Source of the DNA: Cafeteria roenbergensis
Taxonomy: Eukaryota > Sar > Bigyra > Bicosoecida > Cafeteriaceae
Length of the DNA stretch: 64,000 nt
Assembly (NCBI GenBank): GCA_008330645.1
Contig: VLTN01000006.1
Coordinates: forward strand, 124,001 to 188,000
Direction of reading: 5' to 3'
A program made the translations under genes and the position numbers. Every line of letters starts with the position of its first letter. Within the stretch, counting starts at the first letter, position 1. The notes under the pieces were generated by a model. That model did not search any database. It saw nothing but the letters and a program-made list of their open reading frames with translations, and was not told the DNA's origin. Below are positions 45,784-55,967 of this stretch, one piece after another.

Positions 45784-46150
45784 ATGGTGTGTGTCCTGTG
45801 CATGGTCCCTCTCCTGGTTATTGCGCTCAAGGCCTTCTTTGACTGGTAAGGAGTTCCGACGCTGGCTGCCGGCCGCGAGAGCGCTCTTGGAAGCTCGCGA
45901 ACGGCGACCGAGTTGAACCCGCCCGTCTCACCGCCTTGCCTCGCTCCGGCCCCGCAGGGTCATGGAATTCGCTGGCGTCAAGCGCGCGTCAAAGTTCTAC
46001 CCCGAAGACCACCCGTCCGAGGAAGAAGAAGCCGTGGAAGACTCGGCCGAAGCTGCCAAGGAAGCCGCGTCAGCTCCTTCCCCAGCTGATGATGCCAGCA
46101 TCCGGAAGCGCGTTGCGCACGCGCCCCCCACGGCCACGGCTGCTGCCTAG
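45784..46150 (+). CDS. UPF0729 (C18orf32)-like small membrane protein
   Basis: Two exons (45784-45845, 45958-46150) joined in phase 2 across a 112-nt intron (GTAAGG...CCCGCAG) encode 84 residues. The N-terminus M-V-C-V-L-C-M-V-P-L-L-V-I-A-L-K-A-F parallels the hallmark M-V-C-I-P-C-I-V-I-P start of UPF0729 proteins. One hydrophobic helix occupies residues 4-18. The rest is Glu/Ala-rich and soluble. Human C18orf32 is a small ER/lipid-droplet protein linked to GPI-anchor biology; transferring that role is inference. The second Cys pair member is kept (C3, C6), but the Pro between them is not. The family match rests on a short segment. Confidence 0.62.
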
Positions 46151-46314
46151 GCCGCGCCCCGCTGTGTTTCCGACGAGTGGCCAGCTTGTTTGTGTTGTTC
46201 GTTTTCAATTGGTGTCTGTGAGCGCCTCAAGGCACAGGCGGAGGGAGTGTTGCAGGCGTCAGCGGTTGAAGCAGCTGCGCTCCTTGCCTCGGCGCTTGCA
46301 AGCAGGCGGCTCTT

Positions 46315-46334
46315 CACGCACGCACGCACGCACA
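46315..46334. repeat. (ACGC)n tetranucleotide run
   Basis: About four to five CACG/ACGC units lie about 70 bp downstream of the TIM50 stop codon. On the minus strand this reads as a GT-rich (GTGC)n element, which may assist polyadenylation. Confidence 0.8.
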
Positions 46335-46404
46335 GACGGCTGTGGGAGGGGTGGCGGGGGGGGCTGGGCGGACGGCTCGCGCAAGAGGCCGGCAGCGGGC
46401 CGCT

Positions 46405-48234
46405 TCACTCCTCTCCAGCAGCCTTCTTCGCAGCCTTGATCTGCGCCGCTTGCCAGGCAGCGTTGCGCTTCTTCATGGCGGCCACCTGCCTGGCAACAAG
46501 AGATCCCTCTGGCATGTGCTCTGCGCCGAGGCGCGTGGAGGACGGCGTGATGGCGCGCCCGGAGCCGAAAATTGTGTGCTTGCTGACCTGCTTGGCCACG
46601 GCCGACAGGCTGGAGCGCTCCATGAGGTCGAGCTCGCGCGTGATGGCCGAGCTCTCCTCGCGGATATGGCGGCCCATCGCGTAGGGGTTGATGCTGATGT
46701 CCGGGTGGCGCTTGCGCACCCAGCGGAGCGCGTCGGAGGCGGTGCGCACCTCCTTCCGCTTGTACAAGGAGTGGAACAGGTGCGCGAAGGCCACCACGGT
46801 GAGGAGCGCGTCGTCGTCCTCCTTGTACTCGACGAACTCTGGCACGAGGATGGTGTTGTCCGGGTTGAGTTCGTAGTTCCGAAGCTCGTGGTCGACGAGG
46901 ACGACGGAGGGAGTGTAGCGAGGAAGCGGCTCCACGCGCTTGACGAGGAAGTGATCGCGTGCCAGGCGCTGCGTGATGTCCACTCCAGCAGGCGCCTGGT
47001 CCGTGTCGCCCTTCTCACGGCGGCGCTCCATGGCCGCCTCCTCTCCCGCGAAGTCCTTGAACCGGTGCTCCTTGCCCAGGAAGGCCGGTGCAAGGCCCTG
47101 GAACACGCTCATTCCCACGCCGCGCTCAGTCTGCAGGCGAAACACACAAGGGGGTGCGAGGGGCACACAGGGCGTTGGGGGGGGGGCGGAGCGAGCACAC
47201 GACGTCCGGCCAGCGGCGCGGCGGCGAGGCTAGCAAGGCCCCAAGTCACCGGGAAGAGGGGGCTCCCGCGCGTGCAGCGGGCGCCACGAGCCGCGAGGCG
47301 GGCCCCAGTGCGCTGGCCGGTCTCACCTCGGACCCGAGGAAGAGCGACTCGGTGAGCTGGGACACCATTGCCTGCTGCTCCGAACCCCAGAACCAGACGT
47401 GGCCCTTTCCCTTGGAGGCCTTGGAGAGCAGGCGGAGGGTGTTCTCCGCGTGCGGGCGAATCATGTGCTTGAAGCCTGCGCGCCGGTCGTGCTCCTTGCG
47501 AAGCAGGGTGCCCTCCAGCTGCATGACGTAGGTGGTGTAGGGCTCGTCCATGCGGCCGTCCTGCATGGCCTCGGGGATGAGCTGGGCCTGCAACATGGAC
47601 GGGAGGAAGTCGTCCCTGCGGAAGCACGGTGGAGGACGGGGAGGGGGAAGCAGTGGTCGGGCGTCACGTCGGTAACAGCGACGCAGGGCCGACACGGGGC
47701 CACTGCCGGCGGTGCCAATTCGCCACCGACGGGCGCTACGGCCCCCGAAGCCGTGATGCTAGCCGGCCCGACGCACTCTGGCGCGCCGCGTCTGCCTCGG
47801 GCGCGCGCCGGGGCGAATCGCGGCGCCGGGCAGAGCCGAAAGGCGCAGGTGGACGCTCACGGCTGAGGGTCCGTGTGCTCGTCCAGGGACGACGAGAGCA
47901 TCGACCGGATGTCGTCCAGGATCGACTCGAACGTGCGCCCGGACTCTACCATCTCGTATGCGACGTACGCAACGGCGCCGAGCAGGGCGACGCCGAAAAT
48001 GGTCTTCGTGCCCCCGACTGCCCTGAAGGCACTGGAGCCGGCCGTGGTTTGGGCACGGGGCAGGGCCTTGCTCGAGGCAGCTCCCGACGTCGTCACCGTC
48101 CGAGAAAGCGAGCCAGAGGGCGCCAGCCTGGCCGCGGGCCTCCGCAGCGGCTCCAGTGCAAGGCGCAACGAAGCGCGACGCCGGCCCAGGCGCACTGCCG
48201 CCGCACTTGCGGCGCCGCGTGCTCCCCCCAGCAT
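46405..48234 (-). CDS. TIM50: Mitochondrial import inner membrane translocase subunit TIM50
   Basis: Three exons (48234-47861, 47615-47327, 47130-46405) give 462 residues, phases 2 and 0, with GTGAG donors and GCAG acceptors. The N-terminus is a basic, Ala/Arg-rich presequence, followed by a transmembrane helix (I-F-G-V-A-L-L-G-A-V-A-Y-V-A-Y) and then the FCP1/NIF-like HAD domain (about 150-340). Recognisable blocks are E-P-Y-T-T-Y-V-M-Q-L-E-G-T-L, the R-P-H-A-E-N-T-L-R-L-L helix, V-W-F-W-G-S, and V-V-L-V-D-H-E-L-R-N-Y-E-L-N-P-D-N. TIM50 is the TIM23-complex receptor that takes presequence proteins from TOM in the intermembrane space. Both catalytic Asp of the D-x-D-x-T motif are replaced, in keeping with a binding rather than phosphatase role. 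The Met at 48234 is the only ATG that keeps the presequence. Confidence 0.88.
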
Positions 48235-48569
48235 CGTGTGTCTGCCGGGAAACAACGGTGACGGGACTCGGGGACTCGGGGCCCCTGGTGCGGCAGAGTG
48301 AGGGCGCTCGCAGCCGCGGCGTGCAGCAAGCGTCCTCGGCGCTCTGCCACGAACACCCGAGATCGGCTACGGCCCCCCCCGCCAGCCGTGACAGAGGCGA
48401 GACACGGAGGCACCTCGGCACCGCGACCGCGCCCTCGCCGTGGCGCGCGATCGCTCCCAGCGGCACTGACCCCAGCGCACACCCGGTGCCAGTCTCGACG
48501 CTGGAGGGCTGCGCGTTGACACTGCGCGCGCTTGGTCATCTGTGACGCCACCGCCCAGCTCCCGCGAGC
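48235..48569. promoter_or_regulatory. Divergent promoter region (TIM50 / cullin)
   Basis: These 335 bp lie between divergent start codons. The region is GC-rich with no core-promoter motif that I can support. It must contain both 5' UTRs. Confidence 0.5.
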
Positions 48570-51548
48570 ATGGCCGCCATCGTCGACCTGGAGGATGGCT
48601 GGTCTCAAATGAAGCGGCAGGGGATCGATCGGCTGGTCGCCATTCTTGAAGGCGGGCTGCGCGACTCGGGCACTCGGTTTACCAACGTCGAGTTTGCACG
48701 CATTTACACGTAAGCGTGCTTCGCAGCCCTCCTCCCCCGGGCTCCACGCTGTGTACTGGGCGCGCGCGAACGGATTGCAGCGGCCTGCGACCCCCCTGCG
48801 AAGCGCCCTTGCCGTCCGTGGTCCGCGCAGAGTGTGCTACAACATGTGCACCCAGCGCGCCCCCTACAACTGGAGCGAGCAGCTGTACCTGCGCCACAAC
48901 TCGACGTTCAACGAGTACTTGACGGAGTACGCCCTTCCCGCGTTGACAGTGCGTTTTGTCGCGAGCAGGCTTGCAAGGGCGCCGCTGCTCGACGCGCGCA
49001 CCGCTGCGCAGGCTCGGCTTGCCTCGTCCCGACTCTCTCAGTGCCGCCCCAACCGCTGCTGCCTCTCCTTGGCCCTCTGCAGAGCGCCCACGGGGTGCAC
49101 ATTTTGGAGGAGCTGTCGACCCGCTGGGGGCGCCACATCATCATGAACAAGTGGATGCACCGGTTCTTCATGTATCTGGACCGCTACCACGTGCAGCACC
49201 ACGCCCTGCCCTCCCTGCGCGAGGCCGGCGTTGCCGCCTTCCGCAACTGCGTCTTCGTCCACGTGCAGCCCAGCGTCACCTCAGCCATGCTGGAGGCCAT
49301 TGACAGGGACCGGTGAGACTCGCAGGCCGGCGTGCGCCGGCCGCGAGCAGGCCCGCTCTTGCGGCATTTGTTCCCCCAGCAGACCCCGAGACCCCACCGC
49401 CTCCCCCGCACGTGCCGCGCGCCGCATGCGCACTCGCTTGCCGTGCCGTCCTCGACGCGCCTCCCTTCCGCGGCCTCGCTCTCGCCACGCAGCGACGGCG
49501 ACACCGTCGACTCCGGCCTCCTGAAGCGATGCACCGAGGTGTACGTGTCCGTTGGACAAGGGTCGCTCTCCGTGTACGGCGACACCCTGGAGTCTCCGCT
49601 GCTTGAGACCTCCCGAGCCTACTACAAGCGCAAGAGCCAGGACTGGCTCGCCGCCCTGTCGGCGCCGGACTACCTCGCAAAGGCCGAACAGGCGCTCGTT
49701 TCGGAGGCGCAGAGAGTGGAGCGGTTCCTGCACGAGACGACGGAGTCGGTGCTCCTGGCCGCGGTGGAGCAGGAGCTGCTGGCCGCGCACGCCACCGCCC
49801 TCCTTGAGCGGGAGGGCAGCGGTTTGGCCGAGATGCTGCGCAACGATCGCGGCGTGGACCTGGCGAGGCTGTGAGTCCCTGCCAAGCGCGCCCAGTGCCC
49901 CCCCTGCCCCCCCCCCCTCCTGGCGGGTCGCTCGATACGCGGCCCACCCCGTTGCTGCTTAGCCTCTGCGAGGCGAGCGCCGCCAAGTGTTAGTTCGAGG
50001 CGGTCACTCCGTGCCCGCCTGCCCAGCGCCCGCCAGTCCGTTCCGCGCCCTCCGCCGTGCTCTCTCTCTCTCTCTGCCGCGCGATGCAGGTTCCGTCTCT
50101 TCTCCCGCATGGAGAGCGGCCTTGCGCCCGTGGCGCGCGGCTTCCGCGCCCACCTGGAGAGCCTGGGCGGCGCCCTCGTGTCCGCGCGGCAGACGGACGT
50201 GCCCAAGTACCCTGGCGCCAGCGCAGCGGCAGCCGCCTCCGCAGCCGCGGCCGAAGCCGCTTCCGCTGGCGCGGCCGCGGCCCGGCCCAAGCCATCCGGA
50301 GGCAAGTCCTCCTCGTCGAGCTCCGACCCCGCCTTCGTGTCCGCGCTGCTGGAGCTGCACGACCGCGCCAAGCACATGGTGTCGTCCTACTTTGGCGGCT
50401 CGCCGCTCTTCCAGAAGGCCCTCCGCGACGCGTTCGAGTCCTTCGTGAACAGGGAGGTGCCAGGCAAGCCCTCCAACACGGAGATGGTGGCCAGCTTCTG
50501 CGACCGCCTGCTCCGCGGCTCGGAGCGCCTCAGCGACACCGAGGTGGAGGAGGTGCTGGAGCGCCTCGTGGGCCTCTTCGCCTTTATCGTCGACAAGGAC
50601 AGGTTCGCGGAGATCTACCGGAACCAGCTGGCGAAGCGCCTTCTCAACGGCCGCTCCGCCTCGGCCGACGCGGAGCGCTCCATGATCGCCAAGCTCAAGC
50701 TGCGGTGCGGGGCGCAGTACACGTCCAAGCTGGAGGGCATGCTCTCCGACCTGAACATCGGCCACGACCAGACCAAGGACTACAAGCAGTGGTGCGCCAC
50801 CTCCGGCAAGGCCCAGGCCGACGCGCTGCCCTGCGAGTTCGGCGTGCAAGTGCTGACCACCGGCTGGTGGCCCACGTTCCGCGATGTCAAGCTGGCCGTC
50901 CCGGCCCCGCTGCGCGCCTGCCAGGACGTCTTCGTGTCCTACTACAAGGCCCGCACCACGAACCGCCGGCTGGCGTGGTGCTTCAGCCTCGGCACGGCCA
51001 CCGTCGGCGCCAAGTTCGGCGCGAAGAAGTACGACCTCAACGTGGCCACCCTCCAGGCCGCCTGCCTCCTCCTCTTCAACGACGTGCCGGAGGGCACCAC
51101 GCTCAGCGTCAAGGACGTCTGCGACAGCCTCAACGCCGTCGAGGAGGTCTCCAAGCGGGTGCTTCACTCGCTTGCCTGCGGAAAGCACAAGGTGCTTGCC
51201 AAGTCCCCTCCCGGGAGGGCCATCAGCGTGTCAGACACCTTCGCCGCCAACGCCTCCTTCTCCTCCGCTCTGCACCGCGTCCGCCTCCCGATGGCCTCGC
51301 TGGAGGAGAGCCACAACCCCAAGAAGGTGCAGGATGACCGCCGGAACGCCATTGACGCCGCCATCGTTCGCACCATGAAGAGCGCGAAGCGTCTCTCCCA
51401 TTCCGACCTCTTCGCCTCTGTCGTGCGCATCCTCGCCACCTTCCGCCCCGACCCCAAGCTCGTGAAGCGCCGCATCGAGTACTGCATCGAGAACGACTAC
51501 CTGGAGCGCGACGAGGCAGACCCCAAGTGCTATCTGTACGTCGCTTGA
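48570..51548 (+). CDS. CUL1: Cullin-1-type scaffold of SCF ubiquitin ligases
   Basis: Five exons (48570-48709, 48831-48948, 49083-49312, 49493-49870, 50090-51548) encode 774 residues; phases 2, 0, 2, 2 all agree. Donors include GTAAGC and GTGCGT besides GTGAG. The N-terminus (D-L-E-D-G-W, then Y-N-M-C-T-Q-R-A-P-Y-N-W-S-E-Q-L-Y) matches the Skp1-binding repeat of CUL1. Later blocks are L-F-R-L-F-S-R-M, the cullin-homology domain (A-K-R-L-L-N-G-R-S, and T-T-G-W-W-P) and the C-terminal winged helix. The neddylation Lys is in I-V-R-T-M-K (about residue 718) and the protein ends Y-L-Y-V-A. It should bind Skp1/F-box adaptors at the N-terminus and the Rbx1 RING at the C-terminus in cytosol and nucleus. 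A small Ala-rich insert (around 50220-50330) is unusual. Confidence 0.95.
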
Positions 51549-51978
51549 CCGCGCGAGCCCGCGCCACCGACGCCAGGTTGGGAGGCTCCTGCCTGGCCGC
51601 GGACAGTCCAGTGCAGGCCGGGGCATCGGCGAGCCTTCACGTGACCCGCGGGGACGTCCACTGTGCGGGGCGAGCCGGCTCGCCCTTCGCTTGAGTGTGC
51701 GTGGCGGGCTGCTGGCGCTGCAATGGCTGGTGCAATGGCTGCGCGCGTGTCGGCTTTCATGCCAGAGGCGAACGGGCACTCTCCGCACGCTCCGCGACGA
51801 TTGCATGGGGCACGCACGACCACACGCTGCACAACCTTGGCGCCGCTCGGCGGCGCCGTGCTCGCTGAGAAAGAACTCAACGCCCAGGCAGCCGCCCGCC
51901 CCGCGGTCCTCTCGGGCGACGAGCAGGAGACGGGCCACGCGGGGGGGGAGAGGAGGAGGAGGGGAGAGGCGCCGCCAC
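51549..51978. other. Convergent 3' intergenic region
   Basis: These 430 bp lie between the cullin stop and the LSM12 stop. A GTGTGCGTGG stretch lies about 145 bp after the cullin stop. No gene is recognised. Confidence 0.5.
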
Positions 51979-52716
51979 TTAGGGCTGCGTCAGGCGGTCC
52001 AGCTGGCCCGTGACCATCATGAAGGTGTTCTTCGAGGTGGCAGTCTCGGTGGTGACGCGTGCTGACTCCCTGGTGTACGGCTCGTCCACGACGACCACGC
52101 CGTGCGCCAGGATGGACTTGCCCCTCCACTCCACCTGCCGGCCAAGCACGCGGCGGAGCACGTTGAACGCGGCCTGCCCGCGAGACGAGACGCCATCGCC
52201 AACCAGCGCCAAGTCCATTCGAAGCTCCTCCGCCACGGCCGTCTCGCGAGCCCGCACGGCGGCCATGTCCACAGCTGGCAGGGGTGCGTCCGCGGGCAAG
52301 GCACCGTCAACCATTCCTAGCACCTGCAAATGGGTGATTCTGGCCACGTTGACCGTGTGGACATCGGCTCGGAGGTACGTGTGGGTGCGCACCTCCCGAA
52401 GGACCGCAAGGCCATCAGCGAGGGCAAACAGCTGCCCCTCCAGCACCCGCCCGGCCGCAGTGCGCACCCGAATGTGCGCTCCAAGGATGCTGTCGAGCTG
52501 CGAGGCGAGTGGCCCAGTTGCGCCCTGCCGGCCTGGCTCGCCAGGCTTTGCCGATGCAGCAGTGCTCCCGCCGACCGCCTTGGGTGTGCCCTCGGCCCTG
52601 GTGACCACGGGCGCGCTGGATCCTGGTGTTTTGCCCTTGGAAGGGAGGGCGGCCGGCGCCCGGGCGGCTGGGGCGGCCGAAGCAGAAATCGATGGTGGGC
52701 CGGACCTCCAGGCCAT
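51979..52716 (-). CDS. LSM12: LSM12 homologue (LSm plus AD domain)
   Basis: An intronless gene of 245 residues from Met at 52716. After an Ala/Pro/Ser-rich N-terminal 85 residues comes an LSm fold (I-L-G-A-H-I-R-V-R-T, then G-R-V-L-E-G-Q-L-F-A, and V-N-V-A-R-I-T-H-L). The anticodon-binding-like AD domain follows (residues about 160-240, with G-V-S-S-R-G-Q-A-A-F-N-V-L, V-E-W-R-G-K-S-I-L and V-V-V-D-E-P-Y). LSM12 binds RNA and ataxin-2-type proteins and acts in translation control and in clock and NAADP signalling in animals; here only the RNA-associated role is a fair guess. The frame stays open upstream to 53181, but that part is not conserved and would overlap the divergent neighbour, so the downstream Met is preferred. 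Confidence 0.88.
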   Translation of the reverse strand: MAWRSGPPSISASAAPAARAPAALPSKGKTPGSSAPVVTRAEGTPKAVGGSTAASAKPGEPGRQGATGPLASQLDSILGAHIRVRTAAGRVLEGQLFALADGLAVLREVRTHTYLRADVHTVNVARITHLQVLGMVDGALPADAPLPAVDMAAVRARETAVAEELRMDLALVGDGVSSRGQAAFNVLRRVLGRQVEWRGKSILAHGVVVVDEPYTRESARVTTETATSKNTFMMVTGQLDRLTQP

Positions 52717-53073
52717 GGCACGCGGCAACTGTGTCGGAACTCGGCGCACCAGGCCGGATCCCGATCCGAACGGTTCCAGGCACTGCCCGGGCCACGAACG
52801 GGCACTTGGCAAGTGCGGGCAGCTCCACTGCGGCATGCTCCAGGGGCGAGCAGCGGGCGACGGCTGCAGAGCCGCCAGTGCGCCGGCTTGGCCCGGCGAC
52901 GCGCCGGTCCTGGCCAGCCTCGGACACCCCTCCGCTCGCTCGCCCAAGACCTCCGCGGTGCCGTGCCGCCTCTGGAGCTTGGGGCGCGCGGAGAGCTTGC
53001 TGCTGCTCCGACGGCGCTGCTTTTCCGAGGCAAGCCAGGCAGCCTTTGCCGGCGGACGGACAACCTGCTTGCC
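52717..53073. promoter_or_regulatory. Divergent intergenic region (LSM12 / AcpS)
   Basis: These 357 bp separate divergent start codons. Reading frames run through it on both strands, but none is conserved. No promoter motif is recognised. Confidence 0.5.
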
Positions 53074-53675
53074 ATGATCGGGGGCGCTGTGCGGTCCATC
53101 GGGGCTGACGTGTGCCACTCTGGGAGGGTGATGCGGGTGTGGCGGCGGTATGGTCGTCGCTTCGAGACCCGGTCCCTGCACCCCAACGAGGTTGCAGCTT
53201 TGCGCAGCCTTGAACGCGAGGGGGCGGACGAGGACAGGATAGCCACTTTCCTGGGCGGCAGGTGAGCCTCTCGTCGCGAAAGTTGGCCGCGCTGTGGTCA
53301 GGTGAGGGAGGAAGAGGGGCTCGCTTCCCGCTCACCGGCTCCACTGACCCGACCGATGCTCGGCTGGCCGTGCCCTCGAATCGCAGATGGGCCGCCAAGG
53401 AGGCAGTCTACAAAGCCGTTGGTGGGTACAGGCTCCTATTTCCAGAGATTGAAGTGGTCGCCGCAGCGGCAGCCGCCTCCGACGAGGTGGTGCGAATGGC
53501 CCAGCCCCTCGTCACGCTGCCGCTGTCTGGCTTCGGGCCCCGAATCAAGCTGCACGGCGCCAGCCTTGCGGCCGCTGAGGCAATGGGTGTCAAGAAGGTG
53601 CTATTATCACTCTCTCATGATGCCAGCACCATCTTTGCCGTTGCTGCAGCGCTGGAGGCGCATGGTCGCAGCTGA
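53074..53675 (+). CDS. Holo-ACP synthase-type 4'-phosphopantetheinyl transferase
   Basis: Two exons (53074-53261, 53387-53675) joined in phase 2 over a 125-nt intron (GTGAGC...ATCGCAG) encode 158 residues. The splice restores the family motif F-L-G-G-R-W-A-A-K-E-A-V-Y-K-A. The metal-binding Asp is in S-I-G-A-D-V near the N-terminus and the catalytic Glu is in A-K-E-A. A C-terminal block V-L-L-S-L-S-H-D also fits. AcpS enzymes move phosphopantetheine from CoA to acyl carrier protein, here probably for mitochondrial or fatty-acid synthase ACP. The length is close to that of stand-alone bacterial AcpS. No organelle presequence is visible, so an upstream coding exon or a cytosolic site remains possible. 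Confidence 0.88.
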
Positions 53676-54264
53676 CGAGTCGAGAGGGTTCGCGTGTTGT
53701 GTGTGAATGCGTGTTCGAGTGCGCAAGTGCTTGGCATCCTAGCCATGGCCTGACCTCTGCACCGTCCACTCGATGCGGTGCAACAAGCCACGCGCGCAAT
53801 GGCCCGCTCTCGTCAGTTTAGGCGGGGAGCGTGGCAGGGTCTTGCAACAATGCGAATGTCTTCGCTCAATCTTCCGAGTAGTTATGAAAGGACGCAACCG
53901 ATTGCTGACCCACGGGAGAGGGCACATCCCGCCAACACTTGCCGACTCATTCGAGTTTCGTCTCGGGTCAGATCGCACGCAAGCGACCCTTTGGGCAGTA
54001 CCCACGTTAACCGACAGAGAACTGCAAACGGCGCAGAGGCGCTCGCGGCTGACCTGCCGGGGGAACCGTTTCTGCGAGCTTAGTTGAATCCACCCCTGCC
54101 ACCAATCGCGCCCTCAGAGGCTGGGCCACGCATTTTCTTAACCGCAGCCACAGTGGGGATGTGAGCGCACACGAAGCCAAGGAAGCCGCTTCTGGCCCCT
54201 GTGCTTGCGTGAGCCACGATTCGACAGTAGACAATCGACACACGCATGCCTGACATCACACAAT
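53676..54264. other. Convergent intergenic region of lower GC
   Basis: These 589 bp between the AcpS and uL15m stops are visibly less GC-rich than the rest (for example AGTTATGAAAGG and GCATTTTCTTAACCG). Small reading frames occur on both strands (such as 53778-54083 plus and 54080-54268 minus), but none is recognised. Short inverted repeats exist (around 53955-53970). An unknown non-coding RNA or overlapping 3' UTRs are both possible. Confidence 0.45.
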
Positions 54265-55505
54265 TCAAGCCCGCTCGTCGGCCAACCCGTCGGCGCTCGC
54301 GGCCTCCTCCTGGCCAGCACGCGCGGCCATGATGTCGTCGAGCTGAGCCTCGGGCGCCAAGTAGCCACGGTTCTCCCAGTTGAGCCAGTACCCGATGCGC
54401 TTGAGGGCGGGCCGAGGGTTCTTGGGCGGCAGGCGCCCCTTGGCGACCCAGCGCTCGGGGTTGAGCATGTAGCGCAAGTAGGTCTGGCCGTGGTACACGG
54501 TGCGGATCTTGCCGCCCCTGCCCTCGATGGCCTCGATGGCGCCCTTGGACACCTGCGTGACCTCGAGATCGAGCGTCGCAGTCAAGTGCTCAGCGCCCTG
54601 CGTCGGTGGGGGAGATGGGGGCGGCGAGAGGGGAGCGAAGAGGTGAGGGAAGCAGCGGCGCGCGCTGGCCGAGCGAGGCTGGCTGAAACCCCACCGACAA
54701 CGACCCCGCCCAATCCCCGAGCCTGGAAAAGCACGCTCTGGCAAGTGGGCCCAATCGCAACAGCCACGCGACGATCCAGGAAGCTCTCTGAGCCCTTGGA
54801 AATCGCGCGTCGCGCTGCCAGCGCGGTCCCCCCAGCCGCGACTGTGCCGGCCAGGGCTGGGACACGCTCGAAGCCAAGCGCCGACGCACCGTAGCGAGCA
54901 CCTTGATTCCGTGGCGGACCCTAGAGACGGCGCCACTCTTGGCAATGTCAGCAATCGTGATGCGCTTGCTGGCGTCGATGCGGCCCTGGTCGATCAGCAG
55001 CTGCAACCTGCCCAGCGTGAGCTCCTCCAGGGGCTCCTGCAAGTCCTTCCGGTTGAAGCCAAACTTGGGGAGGCGAAGGTACAGCGGGGTCTGGCCGCCT
55101 TCGAACCCAAGCCGTACGCTGCCGCCGGAGCGCGCGCGCCGGCCCTTATGCCCACGCCCTGAGGTCTTGCCCTTTCCGGTACCGGGCCCGCGGCCCAGAG
55201 GCCGCGACTGCGGGCGCGGGGGGAAGCGGGAAGCATTTCAGCAGGAGGGGCGGGTCTCGGGGCCGGCCAGGGCGAGGGGCCGCGGCGCGAGGCGGCAACC
55301 GTGGCGGCCGCTGCTGAAGACTGCAGCCAGAGAGCGTCCGCCGCCTGCCTCTAGCTTGGCCGCGGCCGGGGCCGCAGCCAGGGACCGCGCGCCTGACTCA
55401 GGCCGTCTCGTGTGCTGCGGCACACCGATTGCTCACGTTGGCCTTGGCTCCCGGGTTGTCACGCAGCTCGTTCAGGCGCGGCGCGGCGCGCGCGGCGGTG
55501 GCCAT
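54265..55505 (-). CDS. MRPL15: Mitochondrial large-subunit ribosomal protein uL15m
   Basis: Three exons (55505-55437, 55207-54890, 54597-54265), all phase 0, encode 239 residues. The reconstruction reproduces the bacterial-type L15 pattern across both junctions: [11 protein letters not shown] in exon 1, [18 protein letters not shown] then [17 protein letters not shown] in exon 2, and I-K-V-L-A-T joining to G-A-E-H-L-T. The last 80 residues ([12 protein letters not shown] and I-G-Y-W-L-N-W) match the extension of mitochondrial uL15 rather than bacterial or cytosolic L15. It belongs to the peptidyl-transferase side of the mitoribosome. The N-terminus A-T-A-A-R-A-A-P-R could be a short presequence. 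The second intron uses a GTGCGT donor. Confidence 0.93.
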
Positions 55506-55967
55506 TGTCCTCCACCCTACGGCATGGGAGCCCGCCGCCACGGCAGAGGCGCGGCATGCCCTTGCCGCCAGCATCGCTCTCTGTCTGTCTGTCTCTGCCG
55601 AAAAGGCAGCGGGGGGAGGGTGTGTCCGGCCCGGCGCGGCGGGGGCGGTGCGGAAGCTGGAGGCTGCGCCGCTGGCGTGATTTGCCTTCGGGCGGCAGAG
55701 CCGATTTGCGCGGCGTCTCGTCGCAACGCTCGAGCGGACCCCTCCTCAAGCTCCTGCACCTTCCCGGCGCGCTGGTCCTTCCCCTGGGCATATGCCCGGG
55801 TGCCCCCGGGCTGCGAGCTGCAGCGGCCTTGGGTTGGGGCCCTTGGTGTTTGGGCTTTGCGCTTGAACGGCGAGCTCCCACGCACACAACCCGACGCAAC
55901 AGCCAAGCATGGAAGCTGCTGCCCGCGCCCACAGCAACAAAGCGTAGTGGGATCGCACTCAGAATCG
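55506..55967. other. Intergenic spacer upstream of uL15m
   Basis: These 462 bp lie between the uL15m start and the stop of the next minus-strand gene. They include a TCTG run (around 55577-55598). No conserved frame or RNA gene is seen. Confidence 0.5.

Noticed and set aside
52717-53181. Upstream extension of the LSM12 frame
   Set aside because: Low-complexity, not part of the family, and it would overlap the start of the divergent AcpS gene.
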